From positions 56,253,924 to 56,317,923 of the forward strand of contig NC_068570.1 of NCBI RefSeq assembly GCF_025698545.1: a stretch of 64,000 bases of DNA, read 5' to 3'. Below, piece after piece: positions 1 to 12,898 of this stretch (position 1 is its first letter; each line of letters starts with the position of its first letter). The translations under genes were made by a program, and so were the position numbers. Source of the stretch: Gossypium raimondii (Eukaryota; Streptophyta; Magnoliopsida; Malvales; Malvaceae). The notes beneath the pieces were generated by a model, which was not told the origin of the DNA, did not search any database, and saw nothing but the letters and a program-made list of their open reading frames with translations.

Positions 1-994
1 ACGATCAAATCTAGCAACTTAGTCCTCAACCTTTTTCTTTTCCCGATCTAACTCCGGATTTCATTCCTCTTGATTTATAATAGAAAATTTAGCTTATTTA
101 ATACTCACATTCATCAAAACATTCCTTGACTCGAACTTTGGCAAAATTATAATTTTACCCCTAAACTTTTATATATTTACACTTTTGCCCCCAAAGCTCG
201 AAAATTAAACTTCATCCCTTATTCTTATGTTTTATGACATGCCGAACATCTTTCCCTTATATGGAAACATCAAATTTCCACTCTAACATTTACTTATGAA
301 CATTAGGTATTTTTACCGATTATGTCGTTTTACTCGTTTTCACTTAAAATCACCTAGCAAAAATTGTTTAACATAATTTTAAACTTCACCATAAAACATC
401 AAAATAAACACATTTCACCTATAGGTATTTTTCCAAATATGAACCCTAACATGAATTAATGGTAGAATAAGCTAAATCGAGCTACAAGGACTCCAAAAAC
501 GTAAAAAAATTAAAAACGGGGCTTGGATGTACTTATTATGAGCTTGAGAAAGTGAAGAAACCCTAGCTATGGTGTCCTTGAATTTTCGGCCTTATGGAAG
601 AAGATGAGCACATTTTGCCATCTTTTTCCCTTTTCAATTCTTTTTATTACCAAATGACTAAAATACCCTTCATTAAAACTTTAGTTATTTTTATCTATGC
701 ATGCCCATTTTTGTCCATGAAAATCTAATGTTCTAATTACCATTTAAAGACCTCTACTTCAACTATGCACTTCAATTAAATCCTTTATCATCTAAAACTC
801 ATATTTACCCACTTTTGCAATTAAACCCTAATATGCAATTCAGACATGCAATCGCTGAAATTTCTTATCGGTATGCTAACACATGCATCCAACAAATCAG
901 TAGATCATAAAAATTAATGACAATAAACTTTTTTATCTCAGATTCGTGGTTTCGCAACCACTGTTCCGTTTAGGCCCTATTTCAGAATGTTACA
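1..994. mobile_element. 3' part of a long LTR (TGTAACA...TGTTACA family), cut by the window edge
   Basis: The segment ends in ATGTTACA at 987-994. The preceding text (a 'GTGGTTTCGCAACCACTGTTCC' type ending) closely matches the 3' end of the complete LTR at 26,802-29,314. It also holds the pyrimidine-rich 'tttagtccc/tttgaccc' style runs seen in that element. The left end is outside the window, so target-site duplication cannot be tested. No coding sequence is visible. Assignment to a Gypsy-type (Tekay/Del-like) family is inference from the LTR start and length of its relatives. Confidence 0.7.
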
Positions 995-2444
995 TCAACA
1001 TCTCAAATAAGTCACTTTGGCATATACCTTACTTGCTACAATTATATCAAGTAAAACATATAAGCATAAAAATTCCTTTTGGCATGAATGCATCATTAAG
1101 TAAAACAATCAATGTGCTTATCTAATTTGTACATAAAAGAAAAGAACAATTTTACTTTTAATTTAATTGTCTTTCATTTCATGAAATTCGTGTTTTTTAA
1201 TTGATATGTTTTCGAATCAACTTCTTTAAGTATATCGACGCTTGATGCACTAAATTTTTTAACTATGATATAAAAGTACAAAAAATAATATAAAAACATA
1301 TTATAAATGAAATAAAATATATAAATTATTAAAATTGCCAAAAAACTAATAATTATTAAAATAACAAAAGTATATGTAAATTACAAAAAATAAAATTATG
1401 AAAAATATTTAAAAATATAGAAAATTATTAAAATTGTTAATAAAATTTACAAAATATTATAAAAAGCATAAAATTTTAACAAAATATTTAAAATATTAAG
1501 TTAGTATCATAAATAATGACATTTTTTTTTTACTATTTTTCAAGTTTGTTTTATTATTCATGTTCTAGGTTCGTGACTGCCTCTCTCAATAATATTGTCT
1601 TGAAGGTTCAAACCTACGTTCTTCGCTTAAGAATGCAATGTGTATTATCAATGCAATGTGCAATTGTTTTTGGCTTATCGACTTAATTGGTTTCCAATTA
1701 AATTCTTGCCGTTAATAAAAAAATCAATTAAGTATTTTCTTCTTTAATCATATTAATAGTTAAATTCAATTGACGGACCAATTAGATATATAAGAATATA
1801 TAGATAACAATTTCATATGATTGTGGACTGTTGTGTATGTATTCATGGCATGATGAAGACCCATCCAAAGTAATTGCCTAATTTGCAAGAAAAGAACAAA
1901 ATTATTGTAATAAAGAAAGCAAAGAATTATTCTTGTAGAAATGCTTTACTTTGTTCGGACTTTTTATGACATATAAACTTTACTTTTAATTTAATTGTCT
2001 TTTCTTTTAAGAAAATTTATGTTTTCAGATTAAATTCTTTAAGTATAACATATGGTAAAAATTAAGGCTAAAGGGTCTTTAAAGTCCCCAAGTTTTTCCA
2101 AAAAAAACCTAATTAAGCCCTTATATATATATATTTTTGCATCCAATTGAGCTATTGAACTTTAAAATATTTAAATTCTTTGAGTATAACATATGCATTG
2201 TAATTTTTTAACTATGATGTAAAAATTAAGGCTAAAGAGTCTTTATTAAATATGAATTGAATTCAATGGCTTCAGGTTGATGCTTGAAAGGATCTTAACC
2301 ATTGTTTTCTTTATTTACTTGCTAGGACTTTGTAGGCAACTATTTTTCAATCATTCCTTTATTCTTTGTTTTATTCATCGTCTGCCTTTCATTCATTGCT
2401 ATCATCTCCTTCATATTTTTCATTTCTCACAAACACACTAATTA
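995..2444. repeat. Recurrent DC1 upstream spacer
   Basis: This AT-rich non-coding segment leads into the first DC1 copy. Parts recur before other copies: about 1,250-1,640 matches about 23,600-24,020 and 40,540-40,950, and about 1,880-2,230 matches about 23,150-23,400. The last 100 bases before the ATG, including 'catttctcacaaacacac', are shared by all four DC1 copies and are probably promoter and 5' UTR. I see no gene here. Confidence 0.7.
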
Positions 2445-4501
2445 ATGGAGATGAAGAACGAGAATGAAAGTGTGAGCGAGAATGAGAATGAGAGTCACGA
2501 TAAGTCGGTGCAACAGATTCAACATCCTTTTCATAAGGAACATCCCTTGGTGTTAGTGGCAGAGCAAAGCAATTAAGGTCTCAAAGCTTACTGCGATGGA
2601 TGTGGGGAACTGTTTTTAGCTCCATGCTTCACTTGTTTTCATTGCAATTATCACCTTCACAAGCAATGTGCTGAGGCACCCCTTGAAATTCCTAATCACC
2701 GTCTCCATCCCAAGCACTCATACGCAGGTTTTTTTCTTCAACAAAAGCCATGCCTTTATGATGACCTGGTATATGGCTGTGCATTATGCAAGGAAAAACG
2801 TAACATGTTTTTTTATGAATGTAATGATTGTTTTTTTTCATTGACATTAAATGTGCTCAATTATCTTCTTCATTTAAGTTTAGCCAACTGTCCGAACATG
2901 ACATCCGCCAACATCCATTGACCTTCATAGAAAGTCCCATGGCCATAGATGTACTAAAAAGATTGAACTGCTGCTGGTGTCATGAACCATTGACAGATGA
3001 TATATATCTTTGTCCTGACTGTACATTCATCATTCACAAAAGATGCCTTGATAAATTACCCACTGAAATTGATCACCTTACACATCGCTTACACCGTCTT
3101 ATTCTTAACCGTAGTGATAGTGATTACTTGTGCAACCTATGCCAAAAGCAACATTCTGGACCTTTTTACGGTTGTTCTCTTTGCCATTTCAACATCAATG
3201 TCGAATGTGCTTGGCCGAGGTCTACTGTTGAAGATAAAAGTCGTCATCAGCATCCATTCACCATACTTATGAGACAAGATTCATTCATTTGTGATGCATG
3301 TGGCACTGAAAGAAATTGTATTTCATATATATGTTCAACATGCAGCCTCATGGTCCATAAGGATTGCACTTCACTCCCACGCATCATCAAATTTTCTCGA
3401 TATGATCACTGCATTTTTCACAAATATTTTCTTAAAGATCTTACAAGGCAAGATTGCAAGATTTGTTTCAAAGAAGTGAGACTAGAGTGTGGGAGTTACT
3501 CTTGTAGGAAGCCAGGTTGCAATTACGTTGTCCATGTGAATTGTGTCTTAGAGGATAAAAGTTTGTACAAGGTAATTGAGGAAGAGAAGCAATGTGAGGA
3601 GCTTGAAGAAAAATCTATGCATTCTTTCATCATTCGTGTTATTGAGGTGAATGAAGCTGGGGAAGCTATAAAGATTCAACATTTGAGTCATCAACATTGC
3701 TTGGTGTTAGCAAACAAGATGGAGGAGGACATTGATAGAAAATGTGATGGGTGCATGCTACCTATCTCAAATATTTTCTATTATTGTTTAGAATGTCCCT
3801 TTTTTCTTCATAAAACCTGTGCTGAATTGCCAAGAATCAAGCAACATTGGTTTCATCAAAGCAATTCCACCCTCTATTTCGACAGCTTCAAGAAATGTGA
3901 CTTTTGCAATCAACATTGTAGTGGTTTCTTTTACAAAATTAGAGAAGGTTGGGACATGTGCTTAAGGTGTGCCAAAGTTTTTGATATCATTGAATGTAAA
4001 GGACACCAACACTTTCTCTTTTTTGATTTCAAATACATGGAGAAATGTAATGGTTGTGGCGAGACGAATCGGTATGGTGCATTCAGATGTGGAAAATGCA
4101 GATTTGCTTTGGATTTTGGATGCTTAACATTACCACATTTAGCTCTTCACAAAATTGATGAACACAAGCTAAAGCTTACTTATCATGATGATAAGGAGCA
4201 AAGTTATTGTGATATTTGTGAGAAATATAGAGATCCAAGCCTTTGGCTTTATTCTTGTTCAATCTGTGATACTTCTGCTCATATCAAATGTGTTCTTGGA
4301 CACTTTCCATTTCTCAAAGATGGGGTCACATTTATTTATTATCACAAGCATCACCATGATCTTAAATTTTTTAGGAAAGTCAAGGGCTACCCTGAATGCT
4401 CTTATTGTGGTAAGCTTTGCCAAGAAGAAATTCTTAAGTGTGAAAAGTCTACATGCAACTATATTATCCACAACAAATACAAATGCCGTTGGTGTTACTA
4501 A
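2445..4501 (+). pseudogene. DC1-domain (Cys/His-rich) protein, copy A, broken
   Basis: The reading frame starts at ATG 2,445 with an acidic Asn/Glu-rich leader, as in the neighbouring copies. It meets TAA at 2,574-2,576 where other copies read GAA. After resuming it loses one base in a T-run near 2,830-2,838 and shifts frame. From there a single open frame runs to TAA 4,499-4,501 (about 556 residues). It carries about ten DC1 modules: His-x-His, CxxC, aromatic-x-CxxC, His-x-x-C-A-x-L-P. DC1 modules are plant-specific, C1-like zinc-binding folds often linked to stress or immune responses; the exact role here is unknown. A truncated product from an internal start is possible, but with two lesions I call it a pseudogene. 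Confidence 0.85.
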
Positions 4502-5829
4502 GCCTAAAGCTTTGTGGTAAGTACTCTAAATGATTAAAAAATTATTTTTCAATCATTAATGTTGTTGATTGCTATTATTTCATGATTTTGTTTTCAGTAT
4601 CAACATCAGTTCTAATTGTGTTCATGGTTGTAGATGTGATTTATTCAAATGAAAAGCACCAAAGGATTTATTTGATCAAAGCAGTTCACAAAGAATTTGG
4701 CATTTCATTCTTCTTTGATGAAAGGATGCTCGAATTCTAAGTGTGATTTGGTTTCATTGTTACTTTGTTTAAGATTGATTTGGGTTTGTATGATTTGATT
4801 TCAATATTACTTTGAGATTCATCTATGATTTGTTTGGGTTTGTAACATTTAAATTATTTCTTATTTAAATTATCTTAATTAATTTAATTATTCTCACCAG
4901 TATTGATTTATGAGTTTTAGAAGCTACTAATTTCGGAATGGACTTCCTACTTTTCAGCTTGGGTTGTGGAACCCATAATTTAAACACACACAATAATCCA
5001 TAATTCTAAAAATTAATAATAAAGACATTTTTTTTAAATTAGAGAAGATATTTTCTTTCTCAATTTTAAACTGAAAATGGCTCAAAAGGTACATAAAAAA
5101 GATGAGAAGAATCTTGTTTCACTTGGTAATTTAAAGGAATATAAATACCAAACTTTATTATATAAATGTAGAGTTGTAATGTTTTGGGATAAATTTATCA
5201 TTTAATAAAAAACATGAATGTGGTAGGGAGTTGCCTACATTTCGTGACCCATCGTTTATCATTTTAGAGAATACTCGTGACAAGATGGTTAATCACTGTT
5301 GTGACGTTCATGATGGATATCTTAATTTCTTTAAATAATTTTAACAAAATATGAAAATGTCTATTTTTTAAATAATTAGTTTTTTAAATATGCTAGGTAT
5401 CCGATTCATGAACATGTCTAGTTATCATATAAAAATATTGTTAGGACAATATGTAGTTTTTAAAAAAGGTGATCAGTTTTTTTTTAGAGTGGATAATTAT
5501 TTTATAAATATATATCATATAAAAACATAAATAATATGAGTTTACTATTATTCATTTTATGAAATACCAAATTTATAGCACTAAAATATACAAAATTGCT
5601 TGAAAACCTAATATAAAATTTATAGTACTATGTGTTTTTGTTTTGTCTTGTTTTAAATAGGTTGGAAATAAAGTTTTAATTTTAAATTACATCATCCAAT
5701 AAGAATTTGACAAAAGGAAATAAGGGTTTTTTCTTCTTGTCACGAGGGATTTTTGGATAGAAAATCTTATTGCTATTATGTATTGTCTTTAATTGCTCGA
5801 AATTAACAGGAATTATGTTGTTTTAATTT
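4502..5829. other. DC1 copy A 3' flank with probable 3'-UTR intron; recurrent flank repeat
   Basis: Just after the stop codon there is a consensus splice donor (GGTAAGTAC at about 4,517) and an acceptor (TTTTGTTTTCAG near 4,597), so the transcript probably had a 3'-UTR intron. The stretch about 4,920-5,330 is repeated at about 20,225-20,640 and in part at about 49,800-49,970. The remainder up to the LINE is AT-rich with no gene visible. Confidence 0.6.
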
Positions 5830-5841
5830 TTTTTAGAGAGA
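5830..5841. repeat. Left target-site duplication of the LINE
   Basis: TTTTTAGAGAGA is repeated exactly at 12,887-12,898, directly after the A-rich end of the LINE. Confidence 0.85.
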
Positions 5842-6021
5842 AAGTACAAATAATCAAGGCATTGAGAAGTCTACCCTCTCTGGCACGTCTCTGTCTGCCT
5901 CCTCTGGTAGGGTTTTGTTTTATTGTTCTTAAGTCTTTTTTTTAATTTAGCGGTGGCTGTTAGGTTTTTGTGTGATTTGGTTCTTGTGATTTGGTGTTTT
6001 GATTCGGTTTCATCTACGACT

Positions 6022-7030
6022 ATGGAGACAGCGTTTGCTGAACTGAAGATCAATGAGGAAGAAGAAGAAATTTTACAGTTTGATTTTGAATCAAGAACTG
6101 AAACAGAGGTAGAGACTTTTAAATTAGTGGGATGCTTTTTAACTGCTAGTATTATTCACTTTCCAGCGATGAAAAGTACATTGGCCAATCTTTGGCATCC
6201 AGTTAGGGGGTGCAAATTCGTGATTTAGGAGGGAAAAGGTATCTATTTCAGTTTTTTCATGCTATGGACATGGAGAGGGTGTTAAAGGGGTCCCCATGGA
6301 CATTTAACAATCATCTTCTACTTCTTCATAAGTTGCAATTCCTTTGATATTTACCCTTTTTTGGGTTCAAATCCATGACATTCCTGCAGGTTTTATTTCA
6401 GAAAGGCTGGCAATTCAATTGGGAAATTTTATAGGCACTTATATGGAGTATGATGGGTCAAATCTGGGGAAAGAAAACTGAAATTTTATGAGAATCAGAG
6501 TTCAAATTGATGTCAGATTCCCCTTGAAAAGAAAGAAACATATCTTATTTTTTGGGAAAAGCTCATATGTTAGATTTAAATACGAGCCTCTATCTCTCTT
6601 TTGCTTTTATTATGGGCGATTGGGACACAACGACTCTTTTTGTGAAGCGAAGATGGCGATAGGAGTAGAAGTTAGGGTGATGGGATGGGATCTATCATTG
6701 AGAGCTCAATCTCGAAGAGCTCTAGTGATGAATAGCGGCTGGTTGCGAGAAGAGGAAGAAGATTGGGATGGAACGAAAGAAGAGGGTCAAGTGCTAAGGT
6801 CTAGTACCAGAGTTTCAAAGAGAAGATTGGGACAACATAGAAATATAGATCCTATACTAGGATTTAATCTGGAAGGACAGTCATCAACCTTCAAAAAGGG
6901 TGAATCTCCGTATACTTCGATGGATCATGACTCAGAGGATAGGGTGTTAACGTTGGAGGAAGGGAAGAAGAGAGCAAGGGGAAGGATGATGAGGTTCTTG
7001 TCGAGGAAGATAATAGCACCTTGGCGTTAA
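6022..7030 (+). pseudogene. LINE ORF1 relic (DUF4283 / zinc-knuckle protein)
   Basis: An acidic N-terminus (METAFAEL...) opens at 6,022. It continues through a DUF4283-like region (LxGxxL, SPWTF, FWVQIHDIP-like text) spread over several frames, with a stop at 6,226-6,228 and others before 6,488. The last frame (6,488-7,030) includes the segment that should be a CCHC knuckle. It reads CFYYGRLGHNDSFC, so the second Cys is replaced by Tyr and zinc binding is doubtful. The C-terminal part is basic and acidic low-complexity sequence. ORF1 proteins of this type bind the LINE RNA. This copy cannot make an intact one. Confidence 0.8.
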
Positions 7031-7100
7031 GGATCCGAAGAGTAGGAGATGCTATTGTTGATATATCGGCGGCTGCCAAAAGGCAAGCTGACCAGTCACA

Positions 7101-10100
7101 ATGAAAATCTTAAGTTGGAATGTTCGGGGTTTAGGGAGCCTACGGACAGTGCATAGACTTCGGCACTGGCTGAGGTTATATAATCCCCATATAGTCTTCT
7201 TTATGGAGACAAAAGTTGATAGTAGGAGAATGGAACAAATTTGAAGAAGGTGTGGATTTCTTAATGGAATTGAAGTGGATGCGACAGGGTCTCGAGGTGG
7301 ATTATGTTTGGCTTGGCGTAGGGATATCGGTATCAGAATTCAAAGCTATTCCAAAAGTCATATCGATGTGCTTATTGAGGACGTGGAGAGAGGAAAGAAT
7401 TGGAGATTTATCAGTTTTTATGGTTCTCCTTATTCGAATAAGGAAGAATCATGGAATTTGCTGAGACGTTTGAGTAACGCAAGTGAGTTGCCTTGGATGG
7501 TTTGTGCTGACTTTAATGAAATTTTGTATGGCGCAGAAAAGCAGAGGGGTTTACCTCGTGAGGAAGGGAGAATGGAAGCATTCAGAACGGTTTTAGAGGA
7601 TTGTAATCTTAGAGACATAGGGTTCTCTGGACGATGGTTCACTTGGGAAATAGGTAATCTACCAGAAACAAATATTCGAGAACGATTGGACAGGGGAGTG
7701 GCTGTGGAAGAATGGATTTCTTTATTCCCAGATTTTTAGGTTAGACATATGTCTCATTCATTTTCAGATCACTGTCCGCTGCTCATTACTACCAAGTAGG
7801 AAGATAAGAGAATATTTGCTAGAGGATTTCAATTTGAAGCATGGTGGGTGCTTGAGGAAAGCTTTTATTCTGAAGTCAAAAGTATTTGGGGGATGGCCAA
7901 GGGTGATGTGCTGAGTAAGATGGAAAGTTTGAAGAGAGGCCTTACAATATGGGCTGATAAGATACAAAAGATCAAGAAGGGGAGGAAAATGGTACTAATC
8001 TCAAAGCTGGGCAGTTTGGAGGAGAGTGAAAGAAACGATGAAAATTTAATAGATCTTATTGATACAAAAATTCATCTTAATTTTGAGATTGAAAAAGATG
8101 AGAGCTATTGGGAACAAAGGGCGAGGATTAATTGGCTGAAATTTGGGGACAAAAATACAGCATTCTTTCATAAACAGGCAACTCAAAAACGTCAGAAAAA
8201 TTTTATCAACAGTTTGCAATCAGATGATGGTAAGGAAACTGATGATTTGTCAGAAATGGAGGAAATTACCAGGTGTTATTTCCAAAAGTTGTTCTCGGCT
8301 GGGAGGAAGGGAGATTACGATAGAATTATGGCGGGAATCAAGCAATGTATATTTGAAGAGGACAATCAGAAATTGAAGGAAAATTACACAAAAGAAGATA
8401 TATGTGTGGCACTTTCAGAATTAGGTCCAACAAAAGCACCAGGAGAAGATGGATTTCCGGTAATTTTTTATCAGAAATGCTGGTCAATTATCGGAGAGGA
8501 AGTTACTTCGTTCTGCCTTACTCTTCTGAATGGAGGTATGGATGTTACCTCAATTAATAAAACGAATATAATTTTAATCCCTAAAATTCCTAATCCTGTG
8601 AATATTTCCAATTTTCGACCAATCAGTCTATGTAATGTGCTTTATAAGTTGTTGGCTAAAGTTATTGCAAACCGTCTCCGTCTCGTGATGAATAGATGCA
8701 TTGATGAAGCTCAAAGTGCTTTCGTTCCTAGGAGACTAATTAGTGATAATGTTTTATTAGCATATGAAGTTCTTCACTCTTTAAAGAATAAAAGAATCGG
8801 GAAAAAAGGGCTTATGGCAGTGAAATTAGATATGAGTAAGGCATATGACAGGGTTGAATGGAGTTTTGTCGAAGAAATAATGAAGAAATTAGGATTTGAT
8901 CCAGAGTGGGTTGAAAAGCTGATGAAATGTGTTTCTACAGTATCATATTCAGTGGTCATTAATGGCGTCAATGGAGAAAGATTCTTCCCGTCTAGAGGCC
9001 TTAGACAAGGAGATCCTTTGAGCCCATTTTTATTTCTGTTTTGTGGAGAAGGAATTTCTAGCCTTCTAAGGCAAGCAATGGAAGTTAATTTAAGTCGAGG
9101 AGTAAGAGTTAGCAGAAACGGTCCGCTGATTTCACATTTATTATTTGCGGATGATTGTATTCTGTTTGGAGAAGCCACAGAAAGAGGAGCTACTGTTTTG
9201 AAGAATATCTTAAAAGAATATGAGATTAGTTCTGGCCAATGTGTTAACTATAATAAGTCCGCAATCTTCTTCAGTACAAATACACAGGAGGATGTAAAAA
9301 CGACTATTATTGGGATGCTCGGTGTTCGCAGTTCGATCAATCCAGAAAGGTATTTAGGACTTCCAAATTTAGTGGGCAGAGGAAAGAAAGCAGCTTTTCA
9401 GAGGTTGAAGGACAGCTTGAAACAAAGAATTGATAATTGGAGTGTTAAATTTCTCTCTCAATGGGGAAAAGAGGTTTTTATCAAGGCAGTTTTACAGTCA
9501 ATTCCAACTTATTCTATGGCGTGCTTTTTACTTCCTAAGTCTCTTTGCAATGAATTAGAAGGTATAATTGCCAGATTCTGGTGGGGGAAGAAAAGGGGCA
9601 AGAAGGGGATTCATTGGTGTATGTGGAAGGAGGTATGTGACTTAAAGGAAGCAGGCGGACTTGGATTTAGAAAACTTGACAAATTTAATATCGCATTATT
9701 AGCTAAACAGGCTTGGCGTCTTATTAATTATCCAGACTCTTTGATAGGCTGAGTATTGAAAGCTAAATACTATCCGAATGCGTGTTTTCCAAAGGCTCAA
9801 TTAGGAAATTTACCTTCGCTTACCTGGAAGAGTATCTGGTCGGCAAGAGGTATTCTTGAAAAAGGACTTTGCTGGAGGGTTGGCAAAGGAGATCGTATTG
9901 ATGTTTGGGAGGATCTCTGGATTTCGGGCAATGAAGACGACAGATTGTAAAATCATCAGAGAGATGAAAACATAAAGTTAATTTCGGATTTGATTAATGC
10001 AGATAAAAGAGAGTGGAAAGCTGACATTCTTTCTACTACCTTCAATGCTGAAGTTGTTAAAAAGATCTTGCAAATTCCACTGGCAACGACAGCAACTGAA

Positions 10101-11167
10101 GATTTTCAAGTATGGAGAGGAGAACTTTCTGGCATTTTTTCGGTTCGAAGCGCCTACAAACTATTACAAGAGGATACTCAAATTCCTATTAATTTACAAG
10201 CCGAGACTAAAGCTTTTTACAAAAAAACTTTGGAATCTACAAATTCCTTCAAAAATCAAAGCTTCAATATGGGGTTTCTCTTGGAACTACTTTTCTACTT
10301 TTGCTAATCTGAAGAAAAAACGAATAGTTGCAGATGCTTGATGTCCTCGTTGTAAACTGGAAGAGGAGGATTGCAATCATATCTTCCGTTAATGCTCTAC
10401 AACAAAAGAAGTTTGGAGACTCACACAGTTATCATGGGTGCTTAATAATACTCAAGATACTTTTTGGAACTGGCTTACATGGGTTTTTAGTCGCGGTACA
10501 ACGGAACAATGTCGAATCTTCTGCTGCGGGCTTTGGACTATCTGGACAAGCAGAAACAAACTCGTTTACGAAAATAGACAAACAACAGGCAGTGATATCT
10601 CTTATAAAATTTCAGATTTTTTCGCTGAGCTTAAAGGAATCCAGGAGAAGAAACTTATCTTGGCAGATGATGGTGCCCCGAGAACTGAAGAGAGTAGTAC
10701 GAGAACCTCAATCTACTTTGATGCGGCCTTTGACCAGCAAAATGCAAGATCTGCTTCGGGTTTACTTGTTAGAGGTGAGGGAGGGGAGATTTTGGTCTCA
10801 AAGTCAGTCATTCACACCAATATTGCAACTCCATTTGCGGCAGAGGCACATGCAGGGTTACAAGCACTAGAGTTAGGGAGATCTATGTGGCTTACATATT
10901 TACAAATAAAGGGATATTCGAAAACGATTATCAAAAAGTGTCAAAATTCAGAACAAGACAAATCGGTCATTGGAGCACTCATCAGAGATATTCAAGAGCT
11001 TAGAACCACTTTTAATAGCATCTGTTTTTGTTACATTCCGAGAAATGCAAATATTGTTGTCCATTCGATTGCCATCGAAGCTTTAAAAAAGGGAGAAGAA
11101 CATTACCTGGTTGGGGCGATTCCGAATACCGTTCGTCTAGTTGCTGAAAAGATGAACCCAAGATTTT
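7101..11167 (+). pseudogene. LINE ORF2 relic: endonuclease, reverse transcriptase, RNase H
   Basis: The frame starts MKILSWNVRGLG at 7,101 (apurinic-type endonuclease, with WNVRG, METK and SDHCPLL motifs). It has in-frame stops at 7,242-7,244, 7,737-7,739, 7,797-7,799 and 9,750-9,752. Between 7,848 and 9,752 a 634-codon open stretch carries the reverse transcriptase: KAYDRVEW, GLRQGDPLSPF and the catalytic FADD in LLFADDCILF. A zinc-binding region (CPRC...CNHIF) follows after a frame change near 10,225, with further stops near 10,339 and 10,390. An RNase H domain (YFDAAFDQ, AEAHAGLQAL) ends at 11,167. Family assignment is secure; activity is not possible without repair. Confidence 0.92.
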
Positions 11168-11436
11168 AAGATTGTGAGAACAGAGATGACTGTTGGAAGG
11201 AGTAGCAAACAGAAATAAGATTTGGGGAAATCTGATACATTTAATGGCTGAGTCAGTGATGGAATTGAAGGAGTGCTGGAGGAAGAGTAAAGCAATGAAT
11301 CCGGACTGAAAAGTTTTCAGAAGAAAAGGGATTTCGATAATGATAACAGATTGAAGAAATTTTTTTGGTAACTGTTATCTTTTGAAACAGAAGGGACGCG
11401 TCAACATGAAAAGGTAGAAAATTAATTGCGTCCAGC

Positions 11437-12668
11437 TAGGGGTGAGCATTCGATCGAATCAAATCGAAAATTTTTGAGTTAATCGAGTTTTCGAATCTCA
11501 TTTTATCATCCTAACTTTATTTGAAGTTTTCTCGAATCGAGTGAGTGAGATGGAATTCGAATCGAATCGAATCGAATATATTTGTTCGAGTTAAATTTTA
11601 AAAAATAATTTTGGGTCATTGTAACCATTGTCACCCATCGTAATAAAATTTGTCCACATTAATCAAATTTTTTATTAACTTTCATCACTTCATAATTTAT
11701 TTATTAATTTTTTATATATTGGTTAGCTTCTTTGCTTGTTTAGTTGTTTCAATTATCTTGATTCTTGTCACTATGTATTTTAGAATTAAAAATATATTAA
11801 AGGTAAAAATATGATTTTTTAATAAAAGTTATTTTAAAAATAAAATGTGAAATTGATATCAATATAAAATTTTAACACGAATATTTTATGGCATAATTAA
11901 TAATTTAATTTTAATATAAATATTCAATATGACTAAACAATTCAATATTATAAATAATATAAAACGTGAAATTTAATTTAATAATATAAATAGTAGATAT
12001 AAATAAAATTATTACTATTTATGTTTAGTGATTTTTTTTGGATAATTTTGATTTTTTATTTGAGAGTGAAGGGTGAGAAGTAAAAGTTTAGGGGAAAAAT
12101 AAAAAGTTTTGGGGAATAAAAGTTTGAGGAAAAGTAAATAGGGGGAGTAAAATTTTGGAGGGAAAATATTAAAAAAAATTGGAGGGGGAGGGTTTGGGAT
12201 AGATGGGAGGTGTGATGGGAAGGGAATAAAAGTTTTAGGGGAAAAGTGGGAGGGAATAAAAATTTTGGGGGAAAATAAAAGGTTTTGAGGGTTTTTGGGA
12301 GTAAAATTTTGAGAAAAAATAAATGGGAGAGTAAAATTTTGGTGGGAAATGGATTTTGAGTAGATTGGGGGGTTGAGAGGGGAGGAGGGTAAAAGTTTTG
12401 GGGGGGAAAGTGGGAATGAGTAAAAGTTTTGAGGGAAAAGTAAAAAGGTTTGGGAGTTTGGGGTAAAAATGTAAAATATTATAGTTTGATATTCGAATTA
12501 TTCGAGTTATTCGAATTCGAAAACTCAACTCGATTCGAACTCGAAATTCGAAAAAAAAATCGAGTTGATTCGAATAACTTGATTAACTCGAATAACTCGA
12601 TTCGTTTAACTCGAAATTCGAATTTTTTTTCGATTTTTTCGAGTCGAATCGAGTTTTGCTCACCCCTA
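11437..12668. mobile_element. Non-autonomous hAT element nested in the LINE 3' end
   Basis: The termini are inverted copies of TAGGGGTGAGCA. They are flanked by an 8-bp duplication, CGTCCAGC (11,429-11,436) and CGTCCAAC (12,669-12,676), with one mismatch. Both the TAGGG-type terminus and the 8-bp duplication are typical of hAT transposons. The subterminal regions are dense in TCGAATCGAA and TCGAGTTATTCG-like motifs, mostly inverted between the two ends. The middle (about 12,060-12,450) is a G-rich run of degenerate 'ggggaataaaagtttt' repeats. No transposase is encoded. Confidence 0.88.
12060..12470. repeat. G-rich degenerate tandem repeats inside the hAT element
   Basis: Variants of 'gggaataaaagttttgggg' recur about a dozen times with strong purine strand bias. 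The open frame on the opposite strand here is a by-product of this composition. Confidence 0.75.
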
Positions 12669-12886
12669 CGTCCAACTGTTTGAAATGACTGGGCATTTAT
12701 TTTTTCTTTTTGCTTTGTCTTTTCATTTTTTTGTTTTTTTTCTTTAAGTTCATTTTTATTGGGCAAACTACGTAGCCCAAGTTTTGTTTTATTTTTGCAG
12801 ACAGTAGGAACTAGCTCAAACATATTGGGTATCATTTTGTTTTTTGATTATTTATTTATATAGCCCAGTTATATTATTCAAAAAAA

Positions 12887-12898
12887 TTTTTAGAGAGA
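12887..12898. repeat. Right target-site duplication of the LINE
   Basis: This is an exact copy of 5,830-5,841 and lies next to the terminal CAAAAAAA of the LINE. Confidence 0.85.

Larger units (their letters stand above)
5842..12886 (+). mobile_element. Full-length L1-type LINE retrotransposon with nested hAT insertion
   Basis: The element is bounded by a perfect 12-bp target-site duplication, TTTTTAGAGAGA, at 5,830-5,841 and 12,887-12,898. It contains a 5' UTR, an ORF1 relic, an ORF2 relic (endonuclease, reverse transcriptase, zinc-binding region, RNase H) and a 3' UTR that ends in a short A-run just before the second duplication. Removing the inserted hAT element and its 8-bp duplication leaves about 5.8 kb, a normal size for a plant L1 element. 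Both ORFs carry stops and frameshifts, so it is not autonomous. Confidence 0.9.

Noticed and set aside
7848-9752. A 634-codon frame as a host gene
   Set aside because: It is the reverse transcriptase part of LINE ORF2, bounded by in-frame stops and with endonuclease before it and RNase H after it.
12235-12835. Frames in the hAT element
   Set aside because: They follow from G-rich and TCGAAT repeats; no transposase motif is present.
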